From NCBI GenBank assembly GCA_030641535.1, contig DAOWHG010000005.1:1-7970 (forward strand): a DNA stretch of 7,970 nucleotides, in the 5' to 3' direction. The notes under the pieces are model-generated. The model did not search any database. It was not told the DNA's origin and saw only the letters and a program-made list of their open reading frames with translations. The stretch's first letter is position 1, and every line of letters starts with the position of its first letter. The translations under genes and the position numbers were made by a program. This document shows positions 5,144-7,970 of this stretch, in pieces. This DNA is from Mycoplasmatota bacterium. GTDB lineage: Bacteria; Bacillota_I; Bacilli_A; Izemoplasmatales; Izemoplasmataceae.

Positions 5144-6367
5144 ATGTATGAAAGAATATTAGTAAGATATGGAGACTTAACATTAAAAGGTAAGAACAAG
5201 AAAGTCTTTATTGATAGAGTAAATAATTTAATAAGAGAAAAAGTGAATAATTCAATAGTAAAATACGAGAAAAATCATGATCGTCTTTACATTTTACTTA
5301 ATGGAGAGAATCACGATGAAATCATAAAAGGACTAGGTAAAGTATCTGGTCTTTCAAGTTATAGTTTAGTTTCAAAATCTGGAAGAGATATTGAAACGGT
5401 ACTAGAAAATGCTTTGAAAGTTATTCAGGGAGAAATAAAACATAAAGAAATCAAATTTAAAGTTGAGACAAAAAGAAGTGATAAACAATATCCTTTGAAA
5501 AGTCCTGAAATTACTCAATTAGTCGCAGCTCATGTTTTGAAAAACACTAGCAAGTTAATTGTGGATGTTCATAATCCTGAGCTAGTACTTAATGTTGAAA
5601 TTAGAAATGATGCTGCATTTATATATTGTAAAAAAATTAAAGGCATGGGAGGTTTTCCTGTAGGAGTTGCAGGGAAGGGATTACTTATGTTAAGTGGAGG
5701 AATAGATTCTCCTGTTGCTGGATTTTTATCGATGAAACAAGGGATTGAAATTGAAGGGATACATTTTGAATCTACACCTTTAACTTCAATTGAATCAGCT
5801 CAAAAAGTTATTGATTTAACCGAAAAATTAGCTGTATATGCACCTAATTCGAAAATTAAATTACATATGGTTCCTTTTATGGAATTACACACTGCCTTAT
5901 TAAACTATATTCCAGAAGCATATAATATTACTATAATGAGAAGAATGATGTACCGTATTGCGGAAAAAATTGCTTTAAGAAATAATTGTATTGTTTTAGT
6001 AAATGGAGAAAGTGTTGGGCAAGTAGCTTCTCAGACTTTAACGAGTATGAGTGTTATAAATGACGTAGTTAGAATGCCTGTAATTAGACCGCTTGCTACA
6101 TATGATAAATTAGACATAATTAAGATTTCAAAAGAAATAGAATGCTTTAAGACATCAATTAAACCTTTCGAAGATTGTTGTACTGTTTATGTTCCTAAAA
6201 GACCAACAACTGCACCAAATCTTGAAAGATGTGAGTTTTACGAAAGCAAGTATGATTTTGATAAACTTGTGGATAAAACAGTTGCTGATGTTAAAACAAT
6301 AAAATTATCAGCTAAAGAGCACTTGGATATAACAATGCTTGGATTAGTTGTAAGTGAGGTAATATAG
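5144..6367 (+). CDS. thiI: tRNA uracil 4-sulfurtransferase ThiI
   Basis: Makes 4-thiouridine at tRNA position 8, taking persulfide sulfur from a cysteine desulfurase, with ATP activation of the uridine; the family can also serve thiamine thiazole synthesis. The 407-aa protein has an N-terminal ferredoxin-like region, a THUMP domain (about residues 60-165, with VETKRSDKQYP and KGMGGFPVG), and a PP-loop ATPase domain with SGGIDSPVAG from residue 184. The tandem Cys345-Cys346 in PFEDCCTVYVPKRP corresponds to the conserved Cys344 of E. coli. It ends after the PP-loop domain and lacks the C-terminal rhodanese domain of the 482-aa E. coli form, as in Bacillus. The dedicated desulfurase NifZ/IscS, which is adjacent in B. 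subtilis, is absent here. AGAGGAG (5129-5135) is 8 bases before ATG. It is first in an operon with the next two genes. Confidence 0.97.
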   Translation: MYERILVRYGDLTLKGKNKKVFIDRVNNLIREKVNNSIVKYEKNHDRLYILLNGENHDEIIKGLGKVSGLSSYSLVSKSGRDIETVLENALKVIQGEIKHKEIKFKVETKRSDKQYPLKSPEITQLVAAHVLKNTSKLIVDVHNPELVLNVEIRNDAAFIYCKKIKGMGGFPVGVAGKGLLMLSGGIDSPVAGFLSMKQGIEIEGIHFESTPLTSIESAQKVIDLTEKLAVYAPNSKIKLHMVPFMELHTALLNYIPEAYNITIMRRMMYRIAEKIALRNNCIVLVNGESVGQVASQTLTSMSVINDVVRMPVIRPLATYDKLDIIKISKEIECFKTSIKPFEDCCTVYVPKRPTTAPNLERCEFYESKYDFDKLVDKTVADVKTIKLSAKEHLDITMLGLVVSEVI

Positions 6368-7123
6368 ATGAATATTATTAAATTAGAAGAAAATATTTTT
6401 GTTTATCAGTTTGGTCCTGAAGAAGGGAAATTTTTAGGAGTTAATATTTTTATGATTCAAAGTGATAATGAATGCACTTTGATTGATACTGGATTTAGAA
6501 GACATTTTCTACAAGTAAAAAAAGATTTAGATGAAAAAGGGATTAAGATTTCAAAAGTTATTCTTACTCATTTTCATCCAGATCATATTGGCGGATTACC
6601 AAGAGTAAAAGATGCTGATATTATTGGAAGTGTTTTTGCTAAAAGTACTTTGATGAAGTATGTTGAGGACTATCAAAACTATCTTCCAACATTCCTTGTT
6701 GGAGATAAGACTGAAATTGAATTTGGTAAACACACTTTTGTTTTAGAATTGAATGGTGGGCATTCAAAAGATGGACTTTTGATAACCTTAAACGACAAGT
6801 ATATCTTTGTTGGAGATGATGTTATCTCGGATAATTCAGGAAATGCAAGTATCCCTTATTGCTCTGATAAAGACGTTAATGCACATATTAATTCTATAAA
6901 CAATATAATTTCGAGACTGGGTAATAAACAAATCCTTCCAAGTCATGGGAAAGTATTAGACAATGATGAAGATATTATGAGTGATTTGATAAAACGCTCG
7001 ACTTATCTACATTATATTAAAGAAAATAGGAATGCTTCATATGAAGATTTCAATAATGAAACAAATATTAGTTTTCTAGGACGTGATTGGCACGTTCTAA
7101 ATCAAATAGAAGAGGTGAAATAA
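6368..7123 (+). CDS. MBL-fold metallo-hydrolase
   Basis: A metallo-beta-lactamase-fold hydrolase of 251 aa, probably cytoplasmic with two metal ions. The full ligand set is visible: THFHPDH (His68, His70, Asp72, His73), GHSKDG (His132), VGDDVIS (Asp150) and LPSHGKV (His193). The spacing resembles the glyoxalase II-like/YqgX-type broad group rather than RNase J or class B lactamases, and no beta-CASP domain is present. The substrate cannot be told. ATG follows the thiI stop with no gap (TAG-ATG), and Shine-Dalgarno GAGGT (6356-6360) lies within the thiI end, so translation is likely coupled. Its stop overlaps the next start by one base. Confidence 0.92.
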   Translation: MNIIKLEENIFVYQFGPEEGKFLGVNIFMIQSDNECTLIDTGFRRHFLQVKKDLDEKGIKISKVILTHFHPDHIGGLPRVKDADIIGSVFAKSTLMKYVEDYQNYLPTFLVGDKTEIEFGKHTFVLELNGGHSKDGLLITLNDKYIFVGDDVISDNSGNASIPYCSDKDVNAHINSINNIISRLGNKQILPSHGKVLDNDEDIMSDLIKRSTYLHYIKENRNASYEDFNNETNISFLGRDWHVLNQIEEVK

Positions 7124-7970
7124 TGGAAAACTGGGATTTACGTAAACTTTATGAATCATACGAATCAAAAGAATTTCAAAATGATATTAAAAAGTTAGAT
7201 GTATTATTAGAAAGAGCAAATGAATTTAAGAATTTATTCAAAAGTGCAGATAAAGCTGAAATTATTTTAACAGACTATTTATTACTAGATGTTGAGTTAA
7301 ATGAATTAGTAGGAAGATTGTATAGTTTTGTATCTTTAAGTAGTGCAACAAACACTACAGATCCTGAAAGTGCTAGATATACTGTTGTATTACAAAGAAA
7401 ACTTAGTGAGTTCACTGAATCTTCTACATTATTTTCTAAGTATGCAAGCAATATTGAAGATATTGATAAAGTAATTAATTCAAGTGATTTCTTGAAAAAA
7501 CACGAATTTATTATCAAAGAAATAATTATGTTAGATAAATATAATCTTGATGAAAAAACTGAAGGTCTACTATCAAAATTGAATCAATCTGGATCAGGTC
7601 TTTGGTCGAGACTTCAAAGTGTGTTAACTTCTACACTAGAAGTTGAATATAACGGTAGTATATTGACTTTACCTGAGATTATTGGGAAAGCAGAGGATTC
7701 TGACCCTTTAGTTCGTAAAAGCGCGTATGAAGCAGAATTAAAAGCATATGATAAAATTGATAAATCAATTGCATTTGCTATGAATGGAATCAAAGGGGAA
7801 GTTAATACTTTGATGGAATACAGAGGATATAAATCAGCATTAGGTAAAACATTAGTAGATTCACGAATGAGTGAAGAAACATTAAATGCTATGATAGACT
7901 CAATGAAAGAATATTTACCTGTGTTTCATAAGTACCTTCGTAGAAAAGGTGAATTATTAGGTCATAAAAA
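7123..7970 (+). CDS. pepF: M3-family oligoendopeptidase, PepF type (3' end missing)
   Basis: N-terminal 282 codons of a zinc oligoendopeptidase, open through the window end. The first residues MENWDLRKLYESYESKEF are the typical opening of PepF/M3B peptidases, followed by a long helical region and a segment reading ALGKTLVDSRMSEETLNAM..YLPVFHKYLRRKGELLG, which matches the family ahead of the active site. The HEXXH zinc motif lies beyond the window, so activity cannot be confirmed. The family usually has about 560-600 residues, degrading short peptides in the cytoplasm. The start overlaps the previous stop (TAATG) with Shine-Dalgarno GAGGTGA (7113-7119), so it is the third gene of the thiI operon. 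Confidence 0.93.
   Translation, partial: MENWDLRKLYESYESKEFQNDIKKLDVLLERANEFKNLFKSADKAEIILTDYLLLDVELNELVGRLYSFVSLSSATNTTDPESARYTVVLQRKLSEFTESSTLFSKYASNIEDIDKVINSSDFLKKHEFIIKEIIMLDKYNLDEKTEGLLSKLNQSGSGLWSRLQSVLTSTLEVEYNGSILTLPEIIGKAEDSDPLVRKSAYEAELKAYDKIDKSIAFAMNGIKGEVNTLMEYRGYKSALGKTLVDSRMSEETLNAMIDSMKEYLPVFHKYLRRKGELLGHK

Noticed and set aside
7275..7517. Minus-strand 80-codon ORF
   Set aside because: Antisense shadow of the PepF coding region, without ribosome site or recognisable product.
1..7970. UGA-as-tryptophan genetic code
   Set aside because: Tryptophans in conserved motifs of pgk, tpiA, rpsD, msrC and pepF are all TGG, and no conserved Trp falls on TGA. No gene ends in TGA either, so a mild doubt remains.
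1..7970. tRNA, rRNA, CRISPR array, insertion sequence or defence genes
   Set aside because: No cloverleaf-like segment, regularly spaced repeats, transposase motifs or nuclease/effector genes were seen on reading both strands.

Overview
The window is about 8 kb of AT-rich (roughly 30% GC by eye), densely packed low-GC Gram-positive-type chromosome. Gene content (ComK-family regulator, pgk-tpiA, zinc-independent S4, free-Met-sulfoxide reductase next to rpsD, rhodanese-less ThiI, PepF-type peptidase), strong AGGAGGTGAT-type ribosome sites and sigma-A-like promoters point to Bacillota or a neighbouring walled or wall-less lineage (Erysipelotrichia-, Haloplasma-, Izemoplasma- or Acholeplasma-like). 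All tryptophan codons checked are TGG and all stops are TAA or TAG, so nothing suggests UGA-as-Trp. The exact lineage cannot be fixed from the sequence alone.

Layout, left to right. (1) 1-795: the 3' part of a MalK/UgpC/MsmX-type sugar ABC-transporter ATPase, ending in a cUUCGg terminator. (2) 796-1283: a short ComK-family gene (putative competence transcription factor) preceded by an AT-rich dyad. (3) 1284-3390: a pgk-tpiA glycolytic operon with a candidate CcpA cre site and promoter in front and an intrinsic terminator behind. (4) 3391-4224: rpsD on the minus strand with its own terminator, a roughly 165-nt structured leader (probably the S4 autoregulatory site) and a perfect TTGACA-N17-TATAAT promoter. 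(5) 4225-4589: an intergenic stretch that is not empty. It holds a 13-bp perfect inverted repeat and a previously uncalled 39-codon minus-strand ORF with an ideal Shine-Dalgarno. That ORF has a hairpin-forming leader and a second perfect TTGACA-N17-TATAAT promoter that starts inside the end of the next gene. (6) 4576-5055: minus-strand free methionine-(R)-sulfoxide reductase (GAF fold). (7) 5144-7970: a tight plus-strand run of thiI, an MBL-fold hydrolase and an M3-family oligoendopeptidase (cut by the window end), with spacings of 0 and -1 nt.

Most genes are housekeeping: glycolysis, ribosome assembly, oxidised-methionine repair, tRNA thiolation and peptide turnover. The items most worth a second look are the divergent ComK-like gene and the small transcription unit between the Met-sulfoxide reductase gene and rpsD (strong promoter, structured leader, 39-aa peptide). 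No CRISPR array, tRNA, rRNA, insertion sequence or defence system was seen.
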